This document shows, in pieces, positions 18,658 to 28,543 of a stretch of 49,053 nt of DNA; position 1 is the stretch's first letter; every line of letters starts with the position of its first letter. The notes under the pieces were generated by a model that saw only the letters and a program-made list of their open reading frames with translations, made no database searches and was not told the origin of the DNA. This DNA is from Symbiodinium natans (Eukaryota; Sar; Dinophyceae; Suessiales; Symbiodiniaceae): assembly GCA_905221605.1 (NCBI GenBank), contig CAJNDS010002264.1, positions 484,148 to 533,200 on the forward strand. The letters run 5' to 3'. The translations under genes were made by a program, and so were the position numbers.

Positions 18658-18968
18658 GTCAAACGTCGATCACACGCAACCCCGCTAGGCGGTATCGAGA
18701 AAGATGCGCAGCGAGCTTGGGCTTACCGGTACGAACAGAATGTTCCAGTTTCAAGCAGTGCTTGCAAACACTGGAGTTTCCCTTCGACCCCGAAGCGATT
18801 TACTCTGATGCGGTTGCTGTGCTGAGTGCGGCCAATGGACGTTCAACGCATGTTCATTGATACTATGGACCCATGGACCCTGCAACCCTGGACCCTATGT
18901 CCTGGCTGCGTTGCGCCGATGTCTCGAACGCGCGTGTCCCTCTCTGTCCAAGAGTTATAGGAATCGTT

Positions 18969-19368
18969 TCATGCCTTGCTGCATGCCCAGGGTAAGGAGT
19001 CTGCTGTAAAGTTGACTGGATGCATGTTGCTCTGAGCCTCCGCCGCTTCTGCCTTCAGTCTCTCGACTTCTTGCCGCAGCTGCTCAGCCACGGCTTGCAC
19101 TTGAAGGGTGGACTCTTGCTTGGGCTTTCACATCCAAGCAACGCTTAGCATCTTCTGAATTCTGCAGCTGTGAAGTGGCGGCCTCAAGCTCGGAAAGCTT
19201 ACCACGCAGATCTGCAACCTGCTTGTCGAGCGCATGTGATTTCCGGACGATCAGACAACAAGAGTGCAGCAAACTGATAACCCGCTCGACAGGCTCATCC
19301 CAGCCTCCGTGTTTGGAGTTGTGTGGCATGGGCCCGGCTCCTGCAGAAGTGTGTCGCGAGTTGGACAC
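18969..19368 (-). pseudogene. Coiled-coil coding stretch broken by a +1 frame change
   Basis: On the minus strand the first frame (19368 down to about 19125) contains ALDKQVADLRGKLSELEAAT followed by SQLQNSEDAKRCLDVKA, a clear heptad-like coiled coil. That frame then leaves coiled-coil character and stops at 19084. The next frame, open from 19127 to 18969, continues with KQESTLQVQAVAEQLRQEVE and RLKAEAAEAQSN, again heptad-like. The two halves would join smoothly at the GCCC/AAG point (about 19120) if one base were absent or an intron were removed. It may therefore be a worn pseudogene, a sequencing error or an exon junction. No protein family can be named from a coiled coil alone. Confidence 0.35.
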
Positions 19369-20070
19369 TTGGCCAGGTCGGCGAGGTAACCAACTTTAGA
19401 TTTTTGAGGCTGAGCTGAGGTCCTCTTCACGGCTGCTCGGCTGCGCCTCGGCCAGCCTGGGCTTCCTGACCCGCTCACGCACCTGGCATCGAAGGCTTTT
19501 AGCAGAGCTGAACATCGGGTTAAACATCGCTTGCAATCAACGGTCAACTCGGAAGCTCCGCCAATTCCACCAGGTACGAGTCCTGGGATCTTGCGAACAT
19601 CTCAAAAGACGCTGATTGTGGGAAGCTCCCCGCCTGTCACAGCTGCGATTTCCGGAATAAATCGCCACATCGCCATGGGGCAAAAGCGCTGGAGCAGTGT
19701 CAGTGCCACTTGATGTTATGCACGCAGCGGCTGTGCAGCGGGGTGCATTTTGCACGCAGGGTTGTTCACTACACGCACAACCTTGTGCAGTTCACGCTAT
19801 CAATCACTGATGGGTTGCAAGATGTTGCAAGATTTGCTTTTTTACCAAGCTTGCACCGTGCCGACGCGCAGCTGCCGGCCGAGCCTTGAGTCACAACCGG
19901 GAACAGATATCTGCAACAGAAAAACACGGCTGCCAGCGCTGGCTCAACACTCAATAGGGCCCTTGCACGCCAAACGCGATGAACTCCATGATGAAGGCTA
20001 CATATGCTGCCGGCACCGACCACGGCAAGGAACCACGCAGGCAAAGAACGATTCCCTTCCCCATGCCCTT
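19369..20070. other. Unique region upstream of the 119-bp repeats
   Basis: Mixed-composition DNA with short ORFs on both strands (60-98 residues). The longer ORFs entering from 19750 gain their length from the tandem repeat that follows. Nothing is recognised. Confidence 0.4.
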
Positions 20071-20583
20071 CACAGCATTTGGCATCGCCTCCATCCAGGA
20101 GGTCTCCTCTTCCACTTGTGGAAGACCAACGTTTGTGGAGAAGTTGGTCCACTTGTGGAACACCACCGTTTGCGGAGAAGTTTTCCTGGCAGCACGGTCC
20201 CTTCCGACACCATTCCCCATACACCTCACAGCATTTGGCATCGCCTCCATCCAGGAGGTCTCCTCTTCCACTTGTGGAAGACCACCGTTTGCGGAGAAGT
20301 TTGCCTGGCAGCACGGTCCCCTCCGATACCATTCCCCATACACCTCACAGCATTTGGCATCGCCTCCATCCAGGAGGTCTCCTCTTCCACTTGTGGAACA
20401 CCACCGTTTGCGGAGAAGTTGGCCTGGCAGCACGGTCCCTTCCGACACCATTCCCCATACACCTCACAGCATTTGGCATCTCCATCCAGGAGGTCTCCTC
20501 TTCCACTTGTGGAAGGCCACCGTTTGCGGAGAAGTTGGCCTGACAGCCGGTCTCTTCCGATACCATTCCCCACGGACCCATGG
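20071..20583 (+). repeat. Tandem repeat, 119-bp unit, four copies
   Basis: Copies start at CACAGCATTTGGCATC at 20071, 20227, 20346 and 20465. The last three spacings are exactly 119 bp. The first spacing is 156 bp because a 37-bp piece (GTTTG(T/C)GGAGAAGTT region) is doubled inside copy 1, and copy 4 lacks 3 bp. Each unit carries two palindromes, CCTCC-ATCCA-GGAGG and CTTCCAC-TT-GTGGAAG (degenerate at its last base in copy 3). As 119 is not a multiple of three, the long ORFs across the array (up to 294 residues) shift frame with each copy and are unlikely to be a real repeat protein. Confidence 0.92.
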
Positions 20584-21000
20584 TTCCTGGCCCCATGGTC
20601 GCACAGCTCTTCCGCCCGCCTCGACCCTCCGTGACCCCCATTGGACCGATGGCATGCCTTCTGGCCCCATCCCCTCACCCCATGCCCCTGACCCCCCCCT
20701 GTCCTGCTTACCCATCCTGACCCCTTCCCCATCCCTGTCCCCCCTCTCACCGCTCTCCCCTCCCCCTCCGACCGCCTTCCCCTACCCCCCCTCCCCACCA
20801 CCCCAACCATTCCACTCCACCTCCCCACTTGCCCATCCCCCATCCCTTCCCCTGTGACCCCACCCTCCATTTGAGACAGCCCCCCCTCCTCCCCCCCCCT
20901 ACCGATCTCAATAGCCGCTCCCCCCCACACACACACCGCTCATCGCTACCCCCACCACCCCCGCCTTCCGCCAACACCCTCTGCTTACCCATCCTGCCAC
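20584..21000 (+). repeat. C-rich, strand-asymmetric low-complexity tract
   Basis: Dominated by CCCC, CCCAT and CCTCCCC words with almost no G-rich runs on the plus strand. CCATGG words near its start echo the 8313-8640 duplication. ORFs are Pro/Ser-rich on one strand and Gly-rich on the other, as expected of composition bias. Confidence 0.75.
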
Positions 21001-21660
21001 TTTTTCTTCAGCCACTTCCAGGGAATCATGCGAGTGCCCAAGCGTGTCGTTCTGGTCCACTGCACCCTAAACTCTGAGTTTCAGCTCTTGGTTTTGCAGG
21101 GTTCAGGGATAAGGGTTTAGAGAAAGGGGCTTAGGCTTCGGAATCTCAGGGTAACAGTGGGCCATATCGGGGGCCCCCGTTGTAGGGCTTCCAGCATAAA
21201 TGCGTGATTTTTCGAAGTCAGGTCTCCGAGCAGGAAGTGGGCCATGAACGCCAGCATCAGGAACCTCAGTCGAAAAAAATAACACATCTGGGTCACTTCT
21301 CTGAGTTCGGGTCCCTTTTGGGCGCTCGCATTCTCAGGCGGCCCCCCTTTTTTAAACGGGGCCTCTTTCTCTTGGGCTTCGGGAGGTTGAGAAGGAAGAC
21401 TACACCCCTGAAAAGCTAGGCGCCCGAGAGCCCGTGAAGTCCACACTATTTGTCCGACACAGGGCTGTAGGCTTATATAGTCTAGGGCTCAAGGCTCAGG
21501 GCTCAGGGCTCTCAGGGCTCAGGGCTCAGGGCTCAGGGCCCAGGGCTCAGGGCATAGGGTTAGGGCTTAGGGGGTTTAGGGCTTAGGGTTTTTCGGCCTC
21601 TCCCCCTCTCTCTCTTTGGCCATCTCCCAGTCGATCTCCTCCCTCGCGTCTTCACCCCTA
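21001..21660. other. Unique region with GGGCTCA heptamer run
   Basis: Mostly unique to 21478. Positions about 21483-21550 are tandem GGGCTCA heptamers, a further variant of the telomere-like unit, followed by degenerate TTAGGG. A short CT-rich stretch lies at 21599-21618. No gene is recognised. Confidence 0.55.
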
Positions 21661-21712
21661 GCCCTAAACCCTAAACCCTAAACCCCAAACCCTAAACCCT
21701 AAACCCTAAATC
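21661..21712 (-). repeat. Telomere-like tract in CCCTAAA orientation
   Basis: About seven CCCTAAA units on the plus strand, one reading CCCCAAA. Confidence 0.9.
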
Positions 21713-21841
21713 TCTGAAGCTTCGGTGAGGGCGCAGAATGGCGAAGACCACAAAGAAGTGGACCATGTTCCAGAGGGCCTTCTTCACCGTGCGCGTGAGC
21801 CTGAGTCTCAAACCGAAGACGACGACAGAGCTCGGCTTGCG
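21713..21841. other. Unique spacer
   Basis: About 130 bp of unique sequence between CCCTAAA and TTTGGGG arrays; one short stretch of protein-like frame on the plus strand, nothing recognised. Confidence 0.4.
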
Positions 21842-22092
21842 GTCTGGGTTTTGGGGTTTGGGTTTTGGGGTTTTTGGGGTTTTTGGGGTTTTTGGGGTTT
21901 TGGGGGTTTTGGGGGGTTTGGGGGGTTTGGGGGGTTTGCGGGGGGTTTGGGGTTTGGGGTTTGGGGTTTGGGGTTTGGGGTTTGGGGTTTGGGGTTTGGG
22001 GTTTGGGGTTTGGGGTTTGGGGTTTGGGGTTTGGGGTTTGGGGGTTGGGGTTGGGGTTTGGGGTTTGGGGTTTGGGGTTTGGGTTTGGGGTG
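21842..22092 (+). repeat. TTTGGGG variant array
   Basis: About 35 units. The first third has unit lengths of 7-11 (extra T or G, e.g. TTTTTGGGG and TTTGGGGGG); the rest is almost pure TTTGGGG. The A of the telomeric unit is replaced throughout. ORFs of 93-149 residues on both strands (Gly/Phe/Trp or Pro/Asn/Thr repeats) are translated heptamers, not genes. Confidence 0.95.
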
Positions 22093-22660
22093 TTCCTTGA
22101 GTCTGAAACGCCAAGCCTCCAAACCCAGAGCAACCCTAAACCCTAAACCCTCAACCCTAAACCCTAAACCCTGAATGCCAACGATTGTGCTCTGGAGTCC
22201 CAGTCGCATGGCAACTTGCGGGTGCGCGCTGAAGTACAGCACAGCCTGCCGGTTTGGGTTGAGGGTTGAGGGTTTAGGGTTGAGGGTTGAGGGTTTAGGG
22301 TTTAGGATTTAGGGTTTCGGGCTAACCCTAAACCACCCAATGCCTGCAGGAACTGCACGTAGAGCATGGCGTAGGAGGCGAGGCGGTGCGTCTCCAGCCA
22401 ATCGACCTCCTCGTAAACCTCCTGAACACCCGTGGAGCCCAAAACCCTGAGCCCCCCAAACTTCGGGTCCAGGGCTTCGGGATTAGGGTTCAGGGATTAG
22501 AGTTTAGGGCTCAAGGATTAGGGTCCAGGGTTTAGGGCTTTCCAAAGCTCTGAGGACCTTCAAACCTTGCTCAGGGCTATTTTGGTCCTCAGTATTTAGG
22601 GCTTGGGGGGGTTGTAGGGGTTCAGGGCTGGGGGTTTCAGGGTTTAGGAAGGATGCAGGG
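22093..22660. other. Short unique blocks between degenerate telomere-like tracts
   Basis: CCCTAAA units lie at about 22134-22172. Mixed TTGAGGG/TTTAGGG lies at about 22251-22320. Scattered TTCAGGG, TCAAGG and TTTAGGG variants follow at 22475-22660. No gene is recognised. Confidence 0.6.
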
Positions 22661-24160
22661 TTTAGGTGACGTCCCAGCTTCCGTCTTGACTGCGAAGTAC
22701 TTGGCCAGGCTGTCTGCGAAGTGCTCCTGCAGCGCAAGCTGTCGGATGAGACTTAAGAGTCAGCCTTTCTCGTGCAAGGGGTCCTCAACCCCAAAAGCCC
22801 TACGTCCTCAAGCCTCACTCCGCCATGCCCTCAGAAACCCTGTGTCCCTAAACCCTCAACGCCCCAAACTCCCCGAACTTCTACAGAACCATCCTAGGAC
22901 ACCGGAACCAAGCGCCCCCTGGAGTGTCAAGGGCTTGAGAGTTTACTGTTCAGGGAGTTTAGGGGTTGGGGTTTAGGAAGTTTGGGTTTTGAAGAGTTTA
23001 GGGTTAGGGTTTGGGGTTTGGGGTATGGGGGTTGGGGGTTGAGGGAGTTTAGGGTGCAGGGATTGGGGCTTGGAGGGTGGAGGGCTTCAGGGTCTGGGGA
23101 TTCTGTCAGCCGTAGTACTCAGGTACTCAAGGCGCCTTTGGGCGGCGAAGTTCACTTAGGCCACCAGCTTCTCAAGTCCAAACCCTCCTCATCCAGGCCA
23201 TCGGCAGCCAGGAAGGTTTGAAGCAGCAGCTCAAACTCATGAGACATGTACACCTCGAATTGAGAACTGACAGGCTCAGTTGCTCGCAGGAGGGAGAAAG
23301 GTAGGGAATGAAAAAGGGATCAGCGCAGGGTAGATCAGGGTGACCCAGTTTGGAGTGGGTTGGGATCACGAGGGCGGCGCAAGGTGGCATATCTCAGTGC
23401 GGGTTGGGGCTCCAAGTAGCAGGTAGGGAAGGGTGGGCAGTGGGGTAGGGAGGGTGCCTGACCGAGCCCAGAAATTGAGCTGATTACATCAACACCCCAA
23501 GCCGCAAATCGCAGAAAACTCGCCGCTAACTTTCCCATGATGGGATGTGGAGTGCTTCACTAGAGAGTGAAATATCACATCTCACACCGAAAGAGCATCG
23601 TGAAGTGTAGTGATACTGGTGGCATGTTTCACCGTGACCCTTCAGACTATCCAAACTCGACAATATGCCGATGGCCCCTCTGAGGCGAGGTGCCTGCTGC
23701 GTCCACGTCACTAGGAGGATAGCCGGATAGACCAAGAACCTAGGGTCAAGAACGCGCCCGCGGCTTGTTCACGCGCGTATTGAAAGTAGGAAATTGCGAA
23801 ACCACCGTCACTGCCGATTGTTTCATGGTTCAAGGCAAGCACCAACCGTGCTCAAAAGTTGCGGTTTTTCTTCTCAGATTCACTGCGCCTCCCACGCAGC
23901 GGCTCGTCAAAACAGCCACTTCCGTCATGCTTTCACTTCGCAGTAGTGCAAAGGATCGCATCCGACAAGTCCCCCAGGCTTCCGCAACAAGCGACGAGCA
24001 GAGAGCAGGTGTGGATGCTCGCCGCTGAGAACACGACGCCCACCGGTGTTTTCGGTTCGTCACGGTCACGAAACACCGTAAATACCGATGTAAACGACAT
24101 GTGCGCGGCACGCATGAACATCCTGCTGGAGGGAAGAACCTAGGGTCGTCAGTCTTGCAC
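22661..24160. other. Unique region with degenerate telomere-like units in its first part
   Basis: Degenerate TTTAGGG/TTTGGGG variants occupy about 22940-23100. From 23100 to 24160 the sequence is unique. Minus-strand ORF 23933-24121 reads SVFTVFRDRDEPKTPVGVVF and then a hydrophobic stretch, and could be an exon. Plus ORFs 23765-24028 and 23859-24143 overlap it. No domain is recognised and strand cannot be chosen. Confidence 0.4.
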
Positions 24161-24757
24161 CCTAAACCCTATACCCTGAACCCTGAAACCCAAAATGCCT
24201 ATTGGGATTCTCGGGCAAGGAAAATGCCTTGTGATTTGGAGGTCTGTCTGGATTGCTTGGGATCAGGGCCGAGCATTGGTTTTTGAGTTTGTCATCATAC
24301 CCACCCTCAGCCCCAGACCCTATAGCCTTACACTGTTGTGCTCTGCGGCCTACGAACTTGGGCGTTGTTGTAAAGCACGGCTTCATTATTTTTACAAGTG
24401 CCTATAAGAGACCTTGGTTGAGGCAAGAACCGCTCATTTTTCGGGTGGACTTCACATTCCCCGAATTGTTGGTTCTGAACAATCAATCCGGGTGTCGGGT
24501 CTGGGGGTTTGGGGCTGAGAGGCGCGGGCCTTTAGGGCCCAAGGAGACTGTCAGAATACAGGATTCGAGGATAAACTCTTACGGAAGTCAAAGATAAGCT
24601 CAACAACTAAACCCTGATTACGAGCAAGCCGAAACCCTACGCCCGCTTCAAGAACACAAGGCCAAGAAAACCGAAGGCCAAGAGGCAGGGAGCGGGAGAA
24701 GATCTCAAAGAGCACCAAACCCCAGTTGCACGTCTCCTGTAGCTGCCGCGTTCGGGT
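24161..24757. other. Unique region, no gene recognised
   Basis: It begins with four CCCTAAA-like units (24160-24190). A 114-residue plus ORF (24253-24597) has no recognisable domain. Confidence 0.45.
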
Positions 24758-24853
24758 TTAGGGTTTAGGGTTTAGGGTTTAGGATTAGGGTCTAGGGTTT
24801 AGGGTTTAGGGTTTAGGGGTTAGGGTTTTGGGTTTCAGGTTTAGGGTTTTGGG
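24758..24853 (+). repeat. Interstitial telomere-like tract, degenerate
   Basis: TTTAGGG with TCTAGGG, ATTAGGG and TTTTGGG variants. Confidence 0.9.
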
Positions 24854-25599
24854 GGCAGGGTTCCCTTACTGGGGCCACTGGCTGTTTCTGGTGGCCGGTC
24901 GGTCAGGGACATGGCTTTCAGACTCTTCGCCCACCGCTACTACACACCCGCAAGCGAAATCCATTTAAATCTCAACCCCCCAAGCAGCCCAGTCGCCGGG
25001 TGACGCACGAGATACACAGTCAGTGAGACGACGCTGAGGGCAGCAGCTATGCAGGTCGTCAACAGCAGGCCGAAGAAGCTATCCTGGATGAGGCGCAAAG
25101 CCCTAAATCTTACACGCCTACGTATGCTTGTGCCGTATCATATGGGAACATCGAGCGAACAACCCACATGAGCCTCTTGCAAAATTTTGCAAGCCTGGTT
25201 GTTGGAGGGTGCTCGCATATCATCCATGAGAAGGGTGCCTTCAACGTTAGACACGTAAGCTTCATCTGGCCAGGCGGCCAAGGAAGAGGAACTTAAGGTT
25301 TAGGACGTGTCGGGTCCCCAAACCCTGTAAACCCCAATCCGCAACCCCCGAACCCAAACTGCCAAAAAACAGAGTTGCAGAGACCAACGAGGGATAAGTA
25401 CCAGCAGGCTCCAAGCAGGGTGATGAATACGTTTCCCTCGGTTTTTGTGTCACTTGACAAATATTGTACATGAAAGCGGCCCCCGTTCTGTAACCACAAC
25501 AAGATCTTGTCGAGCATCCCGTGTTGAGTCGACCAGGTCACGGTAGCTGATCATCCTCACGCGGATGGCTTCAAGTCTCGGGCAGGGAGCCGAAGGAAC
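24854..25599. other. Unique region, no gene recognised
   Basis: Mixed composition. Minus ORFs 25262-25471 and 25293-25541 overlap in different frames and have no known domain. Confidence 0.45.
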
Positions 25600-26495
25600 A
25601 AACCCTAAACCCTTTGACCCTATAATGCAAAACCCTAAAACCCTAAAACCCTAAACCAAAAACCCTAAACCCTAAACCCTAAACCTGCACATGGTGGAGT
25701 TTGAAGCGCTTGAGCCTGCAAACCTAAGGCATTAAAGCCGTGAGCCTTCCTTCAGTTCCTTCAACCCTGAAGCCTTGGATCTTGAACCTTGAACCCTATA
25801 CCCTAAACCCTAAACCTTCCACCCTAAAACCCTAAGTCCTAAACCCTAAACCCTAATCCTAAACCTGTCCACCACTGGACCCGGGCTGGTAGTTCAGTCG
25901 CTCCGACGGCGACGACTACTCCTACAACTCCTTGACAAACCCTAAGCCAGAATCCTACACCAGATTCACTATCTTGTATTTACATAAATCTGCAGGCTCT
26001 TGCGCATTGCTGATTCATGACATTTGGTGACCTAAAAACTTTGTGGACTTGAACTTACGGTTGAACTTTGAGGTATTGTAGATTTATGTGCCATATCTAT
26101 AGATATGAAGTAGTTGCCAAACGCGTTTGGACTTCATAAAAAGTTTTGAGGCAGCTAAAGGAGGTCTTGCTCCCCCAGCGAAACTTGAAAGAGGAGCAGC
26201 GGGAGTCTGGCGCAGTTTGGGCGAACCAGAAACCTCAAACGAACCTAAACCCCAAACCCTAAACCCTAAACCCCAAACCATCCTAAACCCCGAACCCTAA
26301 ACCCTAAACCCTAGACTCTGAGAGGGCTTTTCAGGCATCTGGCCCTTGCTGGGCCCTTCAGGCCTAGGTTCAACACCTCCCGCACCCTGACCGTGAACGC
26401 AAAACTCCACACCCAAGAACCCCCTAAGCCCCTAAGCCCCTACGCCCTAAACCCCAAACCCTAAACCCTAAACCCGAAACCCTAAACCCTAAAGT
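25600..26495 (-). repeat. Series of CCCTAAA blocks with short unique spacers
   Basis: CCCTAAA blocks lie at about 25604-25689, 25793-25866, 26247-26318 and 26447-26493 on the plus strand. Variants include CCCCAAA, CCCTAAAA and CCCGAAA. Unique spacers of 100-380 bp lie between them, and the A+T-rich spacer 25970-26150 is the longest. No gene is recognised. Confidence 0.85.
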
Positions 26496-26587
26496 TCCAC
26501 CATCCTGGCATCCAAGCGTCTGCACGGAGCCTGCAATGTTCCCGGCATAGTCGAAGGCAAACCTCGAGGTCGCAAACGGCTTACGAT

Positions 26588-26831
26588 TAGGGTTTCGGGC
26601 CAGTTTCGGGTTTAGGTTTGAGGGTTTAGGGTTTAGGGTTTCGGGTTTCGGGTTTAGGGTTTAGGGTTTAGGGTTTCGGGTTTAGGTTTGACGGTTTAGG
26701 GCTGAGGATTTACGGGTTTGGGACGGTAGGTGTAGGGTAGTCCGGGCGACCTACGCCGAAATCTCCTGCAAGCCGGTGCTCTTTGCGTTTAGGGTTTAGG
26801 GTTTAGGGTTTAGGGTTTAGGGTTTAGGGTT
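26588..26831 (+). repeat. Telomere-like tracts in TTTAGGG orientation
   Basis: 26588-26702 mixes TTTAGGG with TTTCGGG and TTTGAGGG; 26789-26831 is pure TTTAGGG. The switch from CCCTAAA at 26493 to TTTAGGG at 26588 puts two tracts head to head. Confidence 0.9.
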
Positions 26832-27223
26832 GCGGTCACCTGACTTGCGAAGGCTTCTGGCCCCGCCAAGTCCCAAACCCCACGGTTTGGGAGTGTCAGC
26901 TGTTCAGGGACTACGGGCAATTCCTTGATACTGAGGCCCTGCACCACCTTCTTCCCAAGAAGCTCCACGGTGAGCGAGGTAAACATCTCAATGCCCTCGG
27001 TGTAGATCATGGTGCCTTGCGCGCTCGAAACCCAGACTGCTTGGGAGGCCGGTAATGTGAGGATCTGGGTTTGGGGGGGCGAACTTCGGGGTCTAGTGCT
27101 CAGAGCGTTGGGGCTCAGGGCTTTGGGAGGTTCGGGATGTATGAACCCCGAAGATCAGCCGACGGAGTGGAAAATTGTTGGGTTCCAGCGGCTGAGCGGC
27201 TCAGGAATCTTTCCTACACGCAA
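26832..27223. other. Unique spacer
   Basis: About 390 bp of unique sequence. A 66-residue minus ORF and a 76-residue plus ORF each run partly into telomere-like sequence; not convincing. Confidence 0.4.
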
Positions 27224-27452
27224 CGGGTTTAGGGTTTAGGGTTTAGGGCTTCGGGTTTAGGGCTTGGGGTTTAGGGCTTAGGGCTTAGGGTTTAGGGTTT
27301 AGGGTTTAGGGTTTAGGGTTTAGGGTTTAGGGTTTAGGCGGTTTAGGGTTTAGGCGGTTTAGGGTTTAGGGTTTAGGGTTGAGGGTTTAGGGTTTAGGGT
27401 TTAGGGTTTAGGGTTTAGGGTTTAGGGTTTAGGGTTTAGGGTTTAGGGTTGA
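27224..27452 (+). repeat. Long interstitial telomere-like tract
   Basis: TTTAGGG with early CTTAGGG, TTTCGGG and TTTGGGG variants, two TTTAGGCGG insertions at about 27336-27357, and one TTGAGGG. Confidence 0.95.
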
Positions 27453-28020
27453 GCAGGGGAGTGTCAGGGGAGGGCGCGCGCTCTCGGGTGTGAAACACCC
27501 CGGGCCGTGCGCTCGCGTTGCCCGTCAACCCACCCGGGCCACCCAAACTATACTCTATTAGGGTTTAGGGTTTCTGAATTTATTTTCTTGTGCTCTGATG
27601 CTTGCTTTGATGTTTTTAAAGTTGCGCTGTTAGGGTTTAAGCTGGGGTTGGGGGTAGCCTCGGCCCTTTTCGGGCCTTCGGCGTGTCAGGGCCCGTAGAG
27701 GCCCTTATTTATTTGAAGGTCAGGGAAACCCTTTGTGCCTGCTCCTGGATTCCCCTTCTTTAAGGGCCTCAAGCCTTTTGGTGGCTCTTGGGGCCAAAAT
27801 GAAGGAAAAAACCATCGATTTCAGTACCAAAAAATCGCATTTTTCATTGCGGGTACGGGCATCCTGGGGTCCCCCTTCTTTTAGGGGGCCTTTTGAAGCC
27901 TTTTGAAGCCTTTTGGTGGCTCTTGGGGTTTTTCGGGGCCTTGTTCAGACCTTCGGCCCAGGGGGCCCCCCCGGAAGGGGGCCCGGCAAACCCTGAACCC
28001 AAAACCCTGAACCACCTCCA
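27453..28020. other. GC-rich unique region leading to module C copy 2
   Basis: Contains small internal direct repeats (AAGCCTTTTG(G/A) at about 27767, 27894 and 27904; GGTGGCTCTTGGGG twice). The CATTTTTCATTG...GGTAC word at about 27839 is shared with 2178-2196. No gene is recognised. Confidence 0.5.
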
Positions 28021-28264
28021 GAGGCAAAGGTTACGATTTGGGGTTATACTTTAGCTACGCTAAAGGTGGTCTGGGTGCCGGCCATCCCTTAGCCGAGTAC
28101 TGACGTTGTCGTAAAAAAGGCCGATGTCCGTTGGCCTGTCCAGGACAGACGGTGAGGCTTAACCCTCACCTTTCCGTTTCTCTTTTTTCGATTGGGCGCT
28201 CGGGCTGTAAGGCCCTCGGCCGAGCGTTCGGGGTCTGTCGCTCGACGGAAGCGACCCCTCACTT
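28021..28264 (+). ncRNA. Module C, copy 2: candidate structured RNA element
   Basis: Second copy of 2415-2659. Stems visible here are CTTTAGC-TAC-GCTAAAG (28049-28065, fully paired); GGCCGA-TGTCCG-TTGGCC (28119-28136); CTGTC-CAG-GACAG (28136-28148); GGTGAGG-CTTAAC-CCTCACC (28151-28170); GCGCTCGG (28196-28203) with CCGAGCGT (28220-28227); and GGG plus GTCGCT (28231-28242) with AGCGAC plus CCC (28250-28258) around a 3-nt bulge. Compared with copy 1, the changes in the first and last of these stems swap a Watson-Crick pair for G-T, and the change in the second is in its loop. The 5-prime GGCAAAG stem of copy 1 is largely lost here. It ends at CTTAG directly against a 280-bp TTTAGGG tract, as copy 1 does. 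No known RNA family is recognised. Confidence 0.45.
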
Positions 28265-28543
28265 AGTTTAGGGTTTAGGGTTTAGGGTTTAGGGTTTAGG
28301 GTTTAGGGTTTAGGGTTTAGGGTTTAGGGTTTAGGGTTTAGGGTTTAGGGTTTAGGGTTTAGGGTTTAGGGTTTAGGGTTTAGGGTTTAGGTTTTAGGGT
28401 TTAGGGTTTAGGGTTTAGGGTTTAGGGTTTAGGGTTTAGGGTTTAGGTTAGGGTTTAGGGTTTAGGGTTTAGGGTTTAGGGTTTAGGGTTTAGGGTTTAG
28501 GGTTTAGGGTTTAGGGTTTAGGGTTTAGGGTTTAGGGTTTAGT
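28265..28543 (+). repeat. Longest interstitial telomere-like tract in the window
   Basis: About 39 TTTAGGG units, nearly pure, with one TTTTAGGG and one shortened unit. It follows module C copy 2 without a gap. Confidence 0.97.

Noticed and set aside
19750-20936. ORFs of up to 294 residues on the plus strand and 236 on the minus strand, looking like repeat proteins
   Set aside because: The length comes from a 119-bp repeat that is not a multiple of three; the translated repeat shifts frame at each unit, and opposing strands are equally open.
21692-22242. ORFs of 93-149 residues on both strands (Gly/Phe/Trp- or Pro/Asn/Thr-rich)
   Set aside because: They are translations of the TTTGGGG array in different frames, without unique sequence of their own.
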